Source: JANLUX01 sp031366005 (GTDB lineage: Bacteria; Bacteroidota; Bacteroidia; AKYH767-A; OLB10). Taken from it: DNA of 64,000 nucleotides. Shown one piece after another: positions 28,281 to 37,498 of this stretch. A program made the translations under genes and the position numbers. The notes under the pieces were generated by a model. It saw nothing but the letters and a program-made list of their open reading frames with translations. It was not told where the DNA came from and made no database searches. Position 1 is the stretch's first letter, and each line of letters begins with the position of its first letter. Location of the stretch: assembly GCA_031366005.1 (NCBI GenBank), contig JANLZB010000019.1:37059-101058 (forward strand), read 5' to 3'.

Positions 28281-29240
28281 ATGAATGATTCACCCAATAA
28301 ACGTGCTGTAACAGTTGGTCTGTTTGTTTTTATAGGATTGATATTTCTTGTAGGAGGAATTCTTACCATCGGCAATTTGCACGAAACCTTTAAAAGTAAA
28401 ATGCAGGTAGTTGCTTTATTTGATGATGTAAGCGGTTTGCAAAAAGGTAATAATGTCTGGTTCTCGGGTGTAAAGATCGGCATGGTAAGCAACCTGCAGT
28501 TTTATGCAAAATCGCAGGTAAAAGTTAATATTAAGATTGAAACAAAAGCGCAATCCTATATCCGTAAAGATGCAATGGTGAAAATAGGTACTGACGGTTT
28601 GATCGGCAATAAAATTCTTGTCATCTATGGAGGTACTGCAAGAGCGCCACAGGTTGAAGATGGAGATACACTTGGAGTTGAAAAAACTTTTTCATCTGAT
28701 GACATGATCAATACATTGCAGGAGAATAATAAAAACCTGCTTTCAATAACTAATGATTTTAAATCCATCAGTAAAAAACTTGCTGGTGGTGAAGGCACTG
28801 CCGGAAAATTGCTAAATGATAATTCAGTGTATGCCAATATTGATGCAGCTACAATTTCATTGCAACATGCATCCGCAAAGGTGGAACAGCTGGCTGCTTC
28901 ACTTGCCGATTACAGTGCCGGGTTAAACCGGAAAGGCACATTAGCTAATCAACTCGTAAGTGATACAATCGTTTTTAATTCCATAAAAGCTTCCGTGCTT
29001 CACTTGCAAAAAATAACGGACACTGCATCTGTTTTCATCAATGATCTTAAAAATGCAGGTAACAATCCAAAGTCATCAGTGGGTGTTTTGCTGCATGATG
29101 AAGAAACAGGAATGCATTTAAAAGAAGCAATTAAAAATTTAGACAGCAGTACACAAAAGCTAAATGAAGACCTTGAAGCTGCACAACACAATTTTTTATT
29201 AAGAGGATATTTTAAGAAGAAGGCAAAAAAGGAGAAGTAG
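28281..29240 (+). CDS. MlaD-type MCE domain lipid-binding protein
   Basis: The 319-residue protein has one N-terminal membrane anchor (about 11-31) and an MCE domain (VVALFDDVSGLQKGNNVWFSG region, about 42-115). A long helical, weakly coiled C-terminal region follows, with a basic end (KKKAKKEK). MCE proteins form hexameric lipid-binding rings in the periplasm. The operon order permease-ATPase-MCE is standard. No MlaC/MlaB homologue is in the window, which is usual for Bacteroidota and for actinobacterial-like MCE loci. Confidence 0.92.
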   Translation: MNDSPNKRAVTVGLFVFIGLIFLVGGILTIGNLHETFKSKMQVVALFDDVSGLQKGNNVWFSGVKIGMVSNLQFYAKSQVKVNIKIETKAQSYIRKDAMVKIGTDGLIGNKILVIYGGTARAPQVEDGDTLGVEKTFSSDDMINTLQENNKNLLSITNDFKSISKKLAGGEGTAGKLLNDNSVYANIDAATISLQHASAKVEQLAASLADYSAGLNRKGTLANQLVSDTIVFNSIKASVLHLQKITDTASVFINDLKNAGNNPKSSVGVLLHDEETGMHLKEAIKNLDSSTQKLNEDLEAAQHNFLLRGYFKKKAKKEK

Positions 29241-29357
29241 ACTAACGGTTTTCGGTTGCAGACAAGATGCTTCTGAAACTCAATAAACTGTAAATTCTCA
29301 ACTGTCCACATTAAACTGTCAACTTTCAAATCCTAATTCTCCACTCTCAACTAAATC

Positions 29358-30497
29358 CTATCCCAAAACACTTCTCGAAATCACAATCTTCTGCACCTCA
29401 CTTGTTCCCTCATAAATCTGTGTGATTTTTGCATCGCGCATCAATCGCTCCACATGAAAGTCTTTTACATAACCGTAACCACCATGTACCTGCACTGCTT
29501 CAATCGTAGTATCCATTGCCACTTTTGATGCAAATAATTTCGCCATCGAACTGCTCAGTCCATAATCCATTTTATTGTCTTTCATCCAGGCAGCTTTCAG
29601 GCAGAGCAAACGGGCTGCTTCAATTTGTGTAGCCATATCGGCTAATTTAAATTGTATTGCCTGGTGCTGTGAAATTTCTTTACCAAATGCTTTTCTTTCT
29701 TTTGAATATTTTAATGCTAACTCATAAGCACCTGAGGCAATACCCAAAGCCTGTGACGCAATTCCGATTCTTCCACCTGTTAAAGTTTTCATCGCAAACT
29801 TAAAACCAAATCCATCTTCACCTACACGATTTTCTTTTGGCACTTTCACATCCGTAAACATTAATGAATGGGTATCAGAACCACGGATGCCTAATTTATT
29901 TTCTTTCGGTCCTACTGTAAATCCGGGCATTCCTTTCTCTACAATCAAACAATTAATTCCTTTATGTCCTTTGGCAACATCCGTTTGTGCCATCACTAAA
30001 TAATACGTTGCAGTATTTCCATTGGTAATCCAGTTCTTTGTTCCATTCAGTAAATAATGATCGCCCTTATCCACCGCAGTGGTACGCTGCGAAGTAGCAT
30101 CTGATCCTGCTTCGGGTTCTGATAAACAAAACGCACCTATTACTTCTCCCTTTGCTAAAGGCACTAAATATTTTTGTTTCTGTTCTTCAGATCCAAATGT
30201 TTCAAGCCCCCAGCACACCAACGAATTATTTACACTCATCACCACAGAACAGGATGCATCCACTTTGGAGATTTCTTCCATAGCAAGGACGTATGAAATA
30301 GTATCCATTCCACCGCCACCATATTTAGGGTCAACCATCATTCCTAAGAATCCGAGTTCTCCCATTTTTTTTACCTGTTCTTTCGGAAATTTTTGCTGGT
30401 CATCTCGCTCAATCACTCCGGGCAAACAATCATTCTGCGCAAAATCGCGTGCAGCTTTCTGTATCATTAAATGCTCTTCGCTTAGTTCAAATAACAT
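29358..30497 (-). CDS. Acyl-CoA dehydrogenase
   Basis: The 379-residue enzyme oxidises acyl-CoA to trans-2-enoyl-CoA using FAD, the first step of beta-oxidation. It shows the N-terminal helical domain, the FAD-contacting motifs (FCLSEPEAGSD; NWITNG; LGIRGSDT), the C-terminal QVHGGYGY and the catalytic Glu in IYEGTSEVQ. The length is full and the pattern fits the short/medium-chain class. It is a single gene, divergent from anmK across a palindrome. Confidence 0.95.
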   Translation of the reverse strand: MLFELSEEHLMIQKAARDFAQNDCLPGVIERDDQQKFPKEQVKKMGELGFLGMMVDPKYGGGGMDTISYVLAMEEISKVDASCSVVMSVNNSLVCWGLETFGSEEQKQKYLVPLAKGEVIGAFCLSEPEAGSDATSQRTTAVDKGDHYLLNGTKNWITNGNTATYYLVMAQTDVAKGHKGINCLIVEKGMPGFTVGPKENKLGIRGSDTHSLMFTDVKVPKENRVGEDGFGFKFAMKTLTGGRIGIASQALGIASGAYELALKYSKERKAFGKEISQHQAIQFKLADMATQIEAARLLCLKAAWMKDNKMDYGLSSSMAKLFASKVAMDTTIEAVQVHGGYGYVKDFHVERLMRDAKITQIYEGTSEVQKIVISRSVLG

Positions 30498-30554
30498 GGA
30501 TTTTTATATTAGAGTACGTGGCGAAAATAGCTTAAAGAAAGGAAATGATTATTG

Positions 30555-30624
30555 AATTGCTGCATTGTTAAATTGTTACATTGGTAACGCTGACGCAAGC
30601 CAACAATTTAACAATGCAGCAATT
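30555..30624. repeat. 23-bp inverted repeat between acyl-CoA dehydrogenase and anmK
   Basis: Perfect 23-bp arms at 30555-30577 and 30602-30624 (core TGCATTGTTAAATTG) are separated by 24 bp. They are placed in the divergent promoter region, about 30 bp before the anmK start. Confidence 0.92.
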
Positions 30625-30653
30625 TAACAATTGAGTAACATTGTAAAAAAAAA

Positions 30654-31739
30654 GTGACAGACATTTCATTTTCTGCAATCGGAATTATGTCGGGTACTTC
30701 GCTTGATGGTGTTGACCTTGCTTATTGCATTTTTAATAAAACGAATAACCGTTGGAAATATAAAATTGAAATAGCTGAAACAATTCCTTACACAGATGAA
30801 TGGAGAATACGACTTTCATCCCTGATGCAATCAGACGCATCCACCTATGCTCAAACACATGCAGAACTTGGAAAATATTTTGGAACACTTGCAAAAAAAT
30901 TTATTGAACAGCATCAGCTGGAACCAGGACTTATTGCTTCACATGGCCATACTGTTTTTCATCAGCCGCAAAAAGGATTTACTACTCAGGTAGGAGATGG
31001 ATCGCAGATAGCAGCATTAACGGGTGTTGATATAGTTTGCGATTTCAGAAGTAAAGATGTTGCCTTAGGCGGACAAGGAGCTCCACTGGTTCCCATCGGT
31101 GATCAGCTTTTATTTAGTGATTTTGATATGTGTATCAACCTTGGTGGAATTGCAAATATTTCTTACCAAAAAAATGATCAGCGTATAGCGTATGATATAT
31201 GCCCGGTAAATATTGTTTTGAATGAACTGGCATCCTTAACGGGAAAAAATTATGACGAAGATGGAAAGCTCGCTGAAGCAGGATTTGTTGATAAGGATTT
31301 GTTAAATGAATTTAACAATCTTGAATATTATCAGCAATCACCACCTAAGTCAATCGGTAAGGAATGGATTGACAAAAGTTTTTTGCCTTTGGTATATGCT
31401 TCACCTGTTTCAATTGAAGATAAAGCAGCAACTGTATGTGAACATATAGAGGAGCAGATTTCAAAAGCAATAGATGATGCAGCATTATCTTCTGCAAAAA
31501 ACACTTCGCTGAAAATTTTAATTACCGGAGGAGGAGCTTTCAATAAATATCTGGTGCAACTCTTACGCAAAAGCACATCTCATCAAATAATTATTCCTGA
31601 TGAACAGACAATAGCATTTAAGGAAGCGTTGATTTTCGCCTTCCTGGGTGTACTTTTTTTGTGTGACGAGGTGAATGTGCTAAGCAGCGTAACGGGAGCC
31701 AGTCGCAATCACATAGGTGGTGCGCTGTACAAAGCGTGA
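30654..31739 (+). CDS. anmK: Anhydro-N-acetylmuramic acid kinase
   Basis: AnmK phosphorylates and opens 1,6-anhydro-MurNAc during cell-wall recycling. The 361-residue protein starts with the ATP/substrate motif IGIMSGTSLDGVD (about 9-21) and has SHGHTVFHQP, GDGSQIA, NLGGIAN and a C-terminal ITGGGAFN. The start is GTG at 30654; no ATG precedes the conserved motif. It converges with a small bipolar protein gene just 3 bp after its stop. No MurQ or AmpD gene is in the window. Confidence 0.93.
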   Translation: MTDISFSAIGIMSGTSLDGVDLAYCIFNKTNNRWKYKIEIAETIPYTDEWRIRLSSLMQSDASTYAQTHAELGKYFGTLAKKFIEQHQLEPGLIASHGHTVFHQPQKGFTTQVGDGSQIAALTGVDIVCDFRSKDVALGGQGAPLVPIGDQLLFSDFDMCINLGGIANISYQKNDQRIAYDICPVNIVLNELASLTGKNYDEDGKLAEAGFVDKDLLNEFNNLEYYQQSPPKSIGKEWIDKSFLPLVYASPVSIEDKAATVCEHIEEQISKAIDDAALSSAKNTSLKILITGGGAFNKYLVQLLRKSTSHQIIIPDEQTIAFKEALIFAFLGVLFLCDEVNVLSSVTGASRNHIGGALYKA

Positions 31740-31742
31740 AGA

Positions 31743-31964
31743 TTAAAAATCATCTTCGTCTTCGTCCATGCCTTCGAAGTCGTCAAAGCCTTTGAAGTTG
31801 TCCTCCATCGTTTCAGGATCTGGATCTTCATCTTCATCTGAATCGAAATGGAGATTCTTAAGTTCTTTTGACTTCAGCGGTTCCATTTTTCGTGCACGGT
31901 TCATTTCGGTGCCCGTTTTTTTTGACTTGGAAGCAGGCGCTTTTTCGGTCTTCTTTGTTTTCAT
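31743..31964 (-). CDS. Small bipolar protein: basic N-terminus, acidic C-terminus
   Basis: The 73-residue protein has an N-terminal half rich in Lys/Arg (KKTEKAPASKSKKTG) and a C-terminal half made largely of Asp/Glu (DSDEDEDPDPE; EGMDEDEDDF). It has no signal peptide and is probably disordered. I know of no function. It follows the rpsK terminator on the same strand and is convergent with anmK. The charge split would suit binding both nucleic acid or ribosomal protein and a basic partner, but this is speculation. The antisense frame is also open, yet composition and start favour this strand. Confidence 0.7.
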   Translation of the reverse strand: MKTKKTEKAPASKSKKTGTEMNRARKMEPLKSKELKNLHFDSDEDEDPDPETMEDNFKGFDDFEGMDEDEDDF

Positions 31965-32250
31965 TTATTGTCTAAGTAAAAGATAGGATCAGAGGCGTAT
32001 AAATTATTATGTAAATTATAAATTTAGTTGCTTTTAAAGATTCTTTTTTTGAGGTAATTAATCTTTATACAAGACAAATGTAAAAAAGTTTCAATTTAGA
32101 AAAAACAATTTTTTTTCTTTGATTAATAAATAAATTTCTGTTGTTGCTTAACAATAATGCTTGGGCGAGTCAAACATCGTGAAATATTTTTTATTCCAAA
32201 CTTTATCCAGTCAAAACTTATTTGAAAAACATTTTATGATAATAGGTCAT
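31965..32250. other. Intergenic region upstream of the small bipolar gene
   Basis: About 290 very A+T-rich bases between the small bipolar protein gene and the rpsK terminator. I see no ORF or structured element here; the promoter of the 31743 gene should be inside. Confidence 0.5.
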
Positions 32251-32280
32251 AAAAAAACCCCGCAATCTGCAGGGTTATAT
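32251..32280 (-). terminator. Terminator of the leftward ribosomal operon
   Basis: On the minus strand AACCCTGC pairs with GCGGGGTT (one mismatch) around a short loop and runs into seven U. It lies about 50 bp past the rpsK stop, so transcription ends after rpsK and not after rpsD-rpoA-rplQ as in the usual order. Confidence 0.88.
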
Positions 32281-32329
32281 TTTATATTGAGATGTTGTTC
32301 CTGATAATTCAGTAGACCACCATTTGAGA

Positions 32330-32743
32330 TTAAATTCTTCTTCTTTTAGGAGGACGGCAACCGTTGTGTGGAATAGGAGTTAAATCTACAATTTCAGAAA
32401 CTTCAATTCCTGCTCCATGCAATGTACGGATAGCCGACTCACGTCCTGAACCAGGTCCTCTCACAAAAACTTTCACTTTGCGAAGACCTAAATCATAAGC
32501 AGTTTTTGCACACTCACCCGCTGCCATCTGTGCTGCATAAGGAGTGTTTTTCTTCGATCCTCTGAAACCCATTTTACCGGCAGAAGCCCATGAAATAACC
32601 TGTCCGCTGGTATTAGTCAGACTGATGATAATGTTATTAAAAGTAGCGCTGATATGAGCTTCTCCTACAGCTTCAATTTTTACTACTTTCTTTTTGGCAG
32701 CTTTTCCTTTCGTTGCTGTTGTTGTTTGTTGCTTGGTAGCCAT
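32330..32743 (-). CDS. rpsK: 30S ribosomal protein S11
   Basis: The 137-residue S11 belongs to the 30S platform and contacts 16S rRNA near the E site. The conserved blocks [33 protein letters not shown] and [15 protein letters not shown] are all present. The N-terminus has a short Lys/Thr-rich extension. It is the last gene of the leftward operon; rpsD, which usually follows, is instead at 44152 on the other strand. Confidence 0.97.
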   Translation of the reverse strand: MATKQQTTTATKGKAAKKKVVKIEAVGEAHISATFNNIIISLTNTSGQVISWASAGKMGFRGSKKNTPYAAQMAAGECAKTAYDLGLRKVKVFVRGPGSGRESAIRTLHGAGIEVSEIVDLTPIPHNGCRPPKRRRI

Positions 32744-32796
32744 TTATTTTATTTTTAATAATCCTGAATGATTCCTCATCCAATCAGTCGTTAATT

Positions 32797-33174
32797 TTAC
32801 TTAGTTACTTTCTTTTTGTTTGCAACTGTTTTGCGTTTTCCTTTCCGGGTACGGCAGTTGTTTTTTGTGCGTTGGCCGCGAACAGGTAACCCTACACGAT
32901 GACGGATGCCTCTGTAACTTCCGATATCCATCAGTCGTTTTATGTTTAGCTGCACTTCTGAACGAAGCGCACCCTCTACTTTAAATTTTTCGTTGATGAT
33001 ACTGCGGATGCTGTTAAGATCATTATCATCCCAGCTCTCTACCTTTTTAGAAAGGTCAACTCCTGCTTCAGTCAAAATCTCCTGCGCTGAGCTGCGGCCA
33101 ATTCCATAAATATAGGTGAGACCAATTTCTCCTCTTTTGTTTTTTGGTAAATCAATACCTGCTATACGAGCCAT
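32797..33174 (-). CDS. rpsM: 30S ribosomal protein S13
   Basis: The 125-residue S13 sits in the 30S head and contacts the P-site tRNA and 16S rRNA. It starts [20 protein letters not shown] and ends in the usual basic tail after [21 protein letters not shown] (about residues 92-112). It lies between rpmJ and rpsK; the 53-bp gap to rpsK has no clear signal. Confidence 0.97.
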   Translation of the reverse strand: MARIAGIDLPKNKRGEIGLTYIYGIGRSSAQEILTEAGVDLSKKVESWDDNDLNSIRSIINEKFKVEGALRSEVQLNIKRLMDIGSYRGIRHRVGLPVRGQRTKNNCRTRKGKRKTVANKKKVTK

Positions 33175-33180
33175 TTTTTC

Positions 33181-33265
33181 TTGTGATTTTAGATTTTAAA
33201 TTATAGATTTTAAATTTTCATACTTTTTAACCTAATCTATAATTTATAATTCATAATTTAAAATT
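33181..33265. repeat. Imperfect palindromic A+T repeat between rpmJ and rpsM
   Basis: TTTAAATTATAGATTTTAAA on one side matches the complement of TTTATAATTCATAATTTAAA on the other, making an imperfect inverted repeat in the gap. It resembles other simple palindromes in this window. Confidence 0.6.
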
Positions 33266-33268
33266 ATT

Positions 33269-33385
33269 TTACCCCTGGCGCTGCTTAAAGCGTGGGTTCT
33301 TTTTGTTAATTACATACAAACGTCCTTTGCGTCTTACTATCTTGCAATCAACGCTGCGTTTTTTTAATGATGGTTTTACTTTCAT
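33269..33385 (-). CDS. rpmJ: 50S ribosomal protein L36, zinc-free type
   Basis: A 38-codon gene found by reading the minus strand: [11 protein letters not shown], then [13 protein letters not shown], ending NPRFKQRQG. It has only one Cys and no His, so it is the C-minus paralogue type that does not bind zinc, consistent with the zinc-free S14 nearby. It sits between infA and rpsM in the standard order. It is too short for most ORF filters. Confidence 0.96.
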   Translation of the reverse strand: MKVKPSLKKRSVDCKIVRRKGRLYVINKKNPRFKQRQG

Positions 33386-33392
33386 CTTCTTT

Positions 33393-33470
33393 CGGTTTAC
33401 AGTTTCCAGTTTACAGTTTCCGGTTTCGTGCGTTTTGCAACTGGAAACCGTAAACTGTAAACCGTAAACT
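33393..33470. repeat. Heptad-based palindrome (TTTACAG/TTTACGG family) between infA and rpmJ
   Basis: The left half repeats GTTTACAGTTTCC and the right half GGAAACCGTAAACTGTAAAC, so the halves are complementary overall. It fills the 83-bp gap between infA and rpmJ inside the ribosomal operon. Related heptads occur near 46865 and at 52260-52382. Confidence 0.85.
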
Positions 33471-33687
33471 ATTTATATCTGTAAGTTATTCTTCCTTTTG
33501 TTAAATCATAAGGTGACATTTCAACTTTTACTTTATCACCCGGCAATATTTTAATGTAGTTCATGCGCATTTTGCCTGATATGTGAGCGATGATTTCGTG
33601 TCCGTTTTCGAGTTCTAATCTAAACGTGGCATTACTCAAAGCTTCTGTTACTGTTCCGTCCTGTTCTATGGCGGAGTTTTTTGGCAT
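33469..33687 (-). CDS. infA: Translation initiation factor IF-1
   Basis: The 72-residue OB-fold protein matches IF-1 throughout ([54 protein letters not shown]). It binds the 30S A site during initiation. It lies 3 bp after map on the same strand, as in many Bacteroidota. Confidence 0.97.
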   Translation of the reverse strand: MPKNSAIEQDGTVTEALSNATFRLELENGHEIIAHISGKMRMNYIKILPGDKVKVEMSPYDLTKGRITYRYK

Positions 33688-33690
33688 ATC

Positions 33691-34512
33691 TTAATGAACT
33701 GTTATTAATGTATATTTTAAATATTCGTTTTTCGCTATTGCTTCATCTATAGGTTCAAATGTTGAGAGCACATCTGCCTCTGCATTTGTAATAGCCACGG
33801 TGTGTTCAAAATGTGCCGAAGGCTTTGCATCTTTAGTCACCACGGTCCATCCGTCATTGAGCTGTTTCACATTTTTTGTTCCCATGTTTATCATGGGTTC
33901 AATAGCTATTGTCATCCCTGGTTTTAATAAAGCACCCGAACCTCGTTTGCCATAATTCGGCACTTCCGGTTTTTCGTGTAACTCCCTTCCAACACCATGT
34001 CCAACCAGCTCTCTCACCACACCATATCCATTTCGCTCTGCATGTTCCTGTATCACTGCGCTGATATCACCAACCCTGTTTCCTGCTCTTGATTTTTCAA
34101 CACCAAGCATCAAACATTCACGTGTTACCTGCATCAACTTCAGTTTTGTCTCATCCGTTACGCACACTGCAAACGTATAAGCAGAATCACCATGAAACCC
34201 ATTCATAAAAACACCACAATCAACTGATATAATGTCTTCTTCCCTGATCTCGCGGTTGCCCGGAACTCCATGAACAATTTCCTCATTCACTGAAATACAC
34301 AATGAACTTTTAAATCCCTGGTATCCTTTGAAAGAGGGCACTCCTCCATGTGAGCGGATAAAGTCTTCCGCAACTTCATCAAGCTTCCTGGTAGTAACTC
34401 CTGGTCTGATAATCGAAGCTACCTCAGCTAATGTTTTACCTACAAATAAAGAACTAACTCTTATTAAATCTATCTCCTCAGGAGTTTTAAATACGATTGT
34501 ACCTTTTGCCAT
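33691..34512 (-). CDS. map: Type I methionine aminopeptidase
   Basis: The 273-residue enzyme removes the initiator Met from nascent proteins. Metal ligands are seen in DCGVFMNGFHGDSAYTF (two Asp), GHGVGRELHEKP (His), IEPMINMG (Glu) and EHTVAI (Glu). It has no N-terminal zinc-finger extension, so it is the short bacterial type. It lies between secY and infA, a common operon position. Confidence 0.97.
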   Translation of the reverse strand: MAKGTIVFKTPEEIDLIRVSSLFVGKTLAEVASIIRPGVTTRKLDEVAEDFIRSHGGVPSFKGYQGFKSSLCISVNEEIVHGVPGNREIREEDIISVDCGVFMNGFHGDSAYTFAVCVTDETKLKLMQVTRECLMLGVEKSRAGNRVGDISAVIQEHAERNGYGVVRELVGHGVGRELHEKPEVPNYGKRGSGALLKPGMTIAIEPMINMGTKNVKQLNDGWTVVTKDAKPSAHFEHTVAITNAEADVLSTFEPIDEAIAKNEYLKYTLITVH

Positions 34513-34534
34513 TCAGCATCCCCTGACAATTTAT

Positions 34535-35896
34535 TTACATTGCTGCACCTACTGCAGTATTACGACCCTTAATACGTCCTGATTTCATCAATCCATCGTA
34601 ATGACGCATCAGCAAATGACTTTCTATCTGCTGCAAGGTATCTAATACAACACCTACAAGAATCAGTAAGCTTGTACCACCATAAAATTGTGCAAACTGT
34701 GTGTTTATACCCACAATCTTTGCAAGTGATGGCATAATTGCTACAAATGCAAGAAAGATAGAACCGGGCAATGTAATCTTACTCATTACATCATCTATAA
34801 ACTCTGAAGTCTTTCTTCCCGGTTTCACACCAGGAACAAATCCACCGTTCTTCTTCATATCATCAGCCATCTGGCTTGGATTAACAGCAATCGCAGTATA
34901 GAAATATGTAAAAAGAATAATCAGTGTTGCAAATATGAAGTTATACCAGAACGAATGAAAATCCGTTAATGCTGCTGCAAATCCCTGCCATGTTGATGAC
35001 TCAGGAAAAAACTGAGCTACCGTTGCCGGGATAAACATAATTGCCTGTGCAAACACAATGGGCATTACACCAGCTGCATTTACTTTTAATGGTATATACT
35101 GACGAACTCCGCCATATTGTTTATTACCTACAATTTTCTTGGCAAACTGCACCGGAATTTTTCTTGTGCCCTGCACTAATAAAATTACCGCTACCACCAC
35201 TCCGAATAACGCTACAATCTCCACCAGGAATAAAACCAATCCTCCGCCTTCATTCAACCGGCTCATAAATTCACCTTGTAATGCAAATGGCAAACGTGCA
35301 ATAATTCCTGTCATGATGATAAGAGAGATACCATTACCGATTCCCTTTTCAGTAATACGCTCACCTAACCACATGATAAATAAAGTTCCTGCAATAATGA
35401 TCAGCGTGGAGCTGAACATAAAAAAGAAAGGAGAAATGATATCAGGATTATTGTATGCTATAATAGCGTTGGGTGCCTGTGCTCTTAAATTAATAAGATA
35501 ACCGGGAGCCTGGAACATCACCACAATTACTGTAAGGATACGCGTGTATTGATTAATCTTCTTTCTGCCACTCTCTCCCTCTTTCTGTAATTTCTGGAAA
35601 TAAGGAACTGCAATACCTAACAACTGCACAACGATTGACGCAGAAATATAAGGCATAATACCAAGTGCAACAATTGACGCTTGTGAGAAAGCACCACCGG
35701 CAAACATATCAAGCAATCCTAAAATACCGCTTGATGTTTGATTCTTCAATCCGGCTAACTGGCTCGGATCAACACCCGGCAACACAATATGTGCAGCCAA
35801 CCGGTAAACTAAAAGAAATAAAAGCGTATTGAGAATCCTTATGCGGAGTTCATCAATCTTGAAAATATTTCTAAGTGTCTGTATAAGGTTTTTCAT
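34535..35896 (-). CDS. secY: Preprotein translocase subunit SecY
   Basis: The 453-residue channel subunit of the Sec translocon has about ten membrane helices, the plug region SGILGLLDMFAGGAF, the loop GERITEKGIGNGISLII and the C-terminal ribosome-contact loop near MKKNGGFVPGVKPG. It works with SecE and SecG, not in this window. It is 8 bp after rplO. Confidence 0.97.
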   Translation of the reverse strand: MKNLIQTLRNIFKIDELRIRILNTLLFLLVYRLAAHIVLPGVDPSQLAGLKNQTSSGILGLLDMFAGGAFSQASIVALGIMPYISASIVVQLLGIAVPYFQKLQKEGESGRKKINQYTRILTVIVVMFQAPGYLINLRAQAPNAIIAYNNPDIISPFFFMFSSTLIIIAGTLFIMWLGERITEKGIGNGISLIIMTGIIARLPFALQGEFMSRLNEGGGLVLFLVEIVALFGVVVAVILLVQGTRKIPVQFAKKIVGNKQYGGVRQYIPLKVNAAGVMPIVFAQAIMFIPATVAQFFPESSTWQGFAAALTDFHSFWYNFIFATLIILFTYFYTAIAVNPSQMADDMKKNGGFVPGVKPGRKTSEFIDDVMSKITLPGSIFLAFVAIMPSLAKIVGINTQFAQFYGGTSLLILVGVVLDTLQQIESHLLMRHYDGLMKSGRIKGRNTAVGAAM

Positions 35897-35904
35897 AGTG
35901 GGGA

Positions 35905-36351
35905 TTAAGCAGTTGCGATTGTACCACCTGCTTTTTCAATTGCAGATTTTGCTGTTTCTGAAAATGCGTGCGCTTTAACATTAATGCTCGCTTTTAATTC
36001 GCCACGTCCGAGAATTTTTACCATTTCCCTTTTAGAAGCCAAACCATGACTAACAAATACTGCATGATCAAATTCAGTGATTGAATGTTTATCCACAATA
36101 CCCTGCAAAACATCTAAGTTAAGCCCCTTAAACTCCTTGCGGTTAATATTCTTAAAACCAAACTTTGGTAACCGTCTTTGAAGCGGCATCTGTCCTCCTT
36201 CAAATCCTGCCTTAGCACTGTAACCGCTGCGGCTCTGCGCACCTTTGTGTCCGCGCGTAGAAGTACCACCACGTCCTGAACCTTGTCCGCGGCCAAGGCG
36301 CTTATTATTTTTAGTTGAACCTTCTGCAGGTTTTAAGTTATGTAATTCCAT
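35905..36351 (-). CDS. rplO: 50S ribosomal protein L15
   Basis: The 148-residue L15 has the glycine/arginine-rich N-terminus (RLGRGQGSGRGGTSTRGHKG) and the globular domain ending in SAIEKAGG. It helps late assembly of the 50S subunit. It is 5 bp after rpmD and 8 bp before secY. Confidence 0.97.
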   Translation of the reverse strand: MELHNLKPAEGSTKNNKRLGRGQGSGRGGTSTRGHKGAQSRSGYSAKAGFEGGQMPLQRRLPKFGFKNINRKEFKGLNLDVLQGIVDKHSITEFDHAVFVSHGLASKREMVKILGRGELKASINVKAHAFSETAKSAIEKAGGTIATA

Positions 36352-36356
36352 TTTGA

Positions 36357-36530
36357 TTATTCTGATATAGTTATCAAATGCGCAACTTTTGCTATCATTC
36401 CTTTAATCTGCGGAGTTAGTTCTTTCTCCACAGTCTTGTGCATTCTTAATCCCAATGCTTTCAGATTTCTTTTCTGAACTTCTGTACGGTCAATACCGCT
36501 TTTTACTTGTGTTAGTTTAACCTTCGCCAT
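36357..36530 (-). CDS. rpmD: 50S ribosomal protein L30
   Basis: The 57-residue L30 reads MAKVKLTQVKSGI with the typical KRNLKALGLRMHKTV core. I use ATG 36530; a longer frame upstream overlaps rpsE and has no conserved sequence. It lies 13 bp after rpsE. Confidence 0.96.
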   Translation of the reverse strand: MAKVKLTQVKSGIDRTEVQKRNLKALGLRMHKTVEKELTPQIKGMIAKVAHLITISE

Positions 36531-36543
36531 TGCCTGTATCGTA

Positions 36544-37059
36544 TTATCCGTTAAAAACTTTTGATAGTTCAACCCCACGCTGACTTGCAATTGTTGCTGC
36601 GTCACGCATCTTAAGCAATGCATCAATCGTTGCTTTCACCACGTTGTGAGGGTTTGAAGAACCTTTTGATTTAGCCAGCACATCAGTAATACCTACACTT
36701 TCAATTACTGCGCGCATAGCACCACCTGCAATCACACCCGTTCCCGGAGCTGCTGGCTTCAAAAACACACGTGCTCCGCCAAATTTTCCATCCTGCTCAT
36801 GTGGAACTGTTCCCTTGTAAACAGGAACTCTCACTAAATTCTTCTTGGCATCATCAATACCTTTGGTAACTGCGTTGGTTACTTCCTTCGCTTTACCAAG
36901 TCCATGTCCAACTACACCTTTTTCATCACCTACCACCACTATGGCAGCAAATCCGAATGCACGTCCACCTTTTGTAACCTTAGTTACACGGTTCACGGCA
37001 ACCAGTTTGTCATGTAACTCCGTATCTGTTGATTTTACCCGCTTGCTGTTTTGAATCAT
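36544..37059 (-). CDS. rpsE: 30S ribosomal protein S5
   Basis: The 171-residue S5 has the double-stranded RNA-binding N-domain ([19 protein letters not shown]) and the C-domain with [13 protein letters not shown] and [13 protein letters not shown]. It acts in decoding accuracy and helicase activity at the mRNA entry. It lies 22 bp after rplR. Confidence 0.97.
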   Translation of the reverse strand: MIQNSKRVKSTDTELHDKLVAVNRVTKVTKGGRAFGFAAIVVVGDEKGVVGHGLGKAKEVTNAVTKGIDDAKKNLVRVPVYKGTVPHEQDGKFGGARVFLKPAAPGTGVIAGGAMRAVIESVGITDVLAKSKGSSNPHNVVKATIDALLKMRDAATIASQRGVELSKVFNG

Positions 37060-37081
37060 TATGTTTTTTGTTCTTATACTA

Positions 37082-37435
37082 TTAGAAAACTAATCCGCCT
37101 TCACGAGCTCCATCAGCAAGTGCTTTAATTCTTCCGTGATAAAGATTGCCTCCACGGTCAAAAACCACTTCTTTAATTCCTGCAGCTACTGCTTTTTCAG
37201 CAATTGCTTTACCAACAGAAGCAGCCTGCTCACTTTTTTTCACAGCTTCCGCTTTTTCTTTGCTACGTGATGATGCTGCAGCAATTGTATTGCCGGTCAG
37301 GTCATCAATCAGCTGAACATATATCTGCTTATTGCTTCTGTAAACAGAAAGACGAGGACGCTCAGCAGTGCCTGTAATCACCTTGCGTATTCTGCTCCTG
37401 ATTTTATCTCTCCTTACTAATTTATGATCTTTCAT
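37082..37435 (-). CDS. rplR: 50S ribosomal protein L18
   Basis: The 117-residue L18 binds 5S rRNA. It shows [28 protein letters not shown] and the ending [17 protein letters not shown]. It is separated from rplF by a 63-bp gap that contains a G-rich repeat. Confidence 0.97.
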   Translation of the reverse strand: MKDHKLVRRDKIRSRIRKVITGTAERPRLSVYRSNKQIYVQLIDDLTGNTIAAASSRSKEKAEAVKKSEQAASVGKAIAEKAVAAGIKEVVFDRGGNLYHGRIKALADGAREGGLVF

Positions 37436-37460
37436 TGTTTTTAATCTTTTATTTTTTTTC

Positions 37461-37496
37461 TCCTCTCTCCCCTTGGAGAGGGGTTGGGGGTGAGGT
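37461..37496. repeat. CCTCTCC/GGAGAGG repeat between rplF and rplR
   Basis: CTCTCC pairs with GGAGAG, followed by GGGTTGGGGGTGAGG. The same motif appears in longer form at 63934-63970. It lies in the gap between two ribosomal protein genes, 2 bp past the rplF stop codon position. Confidence 0.85.
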
Positions 37497-37498
37497 CT

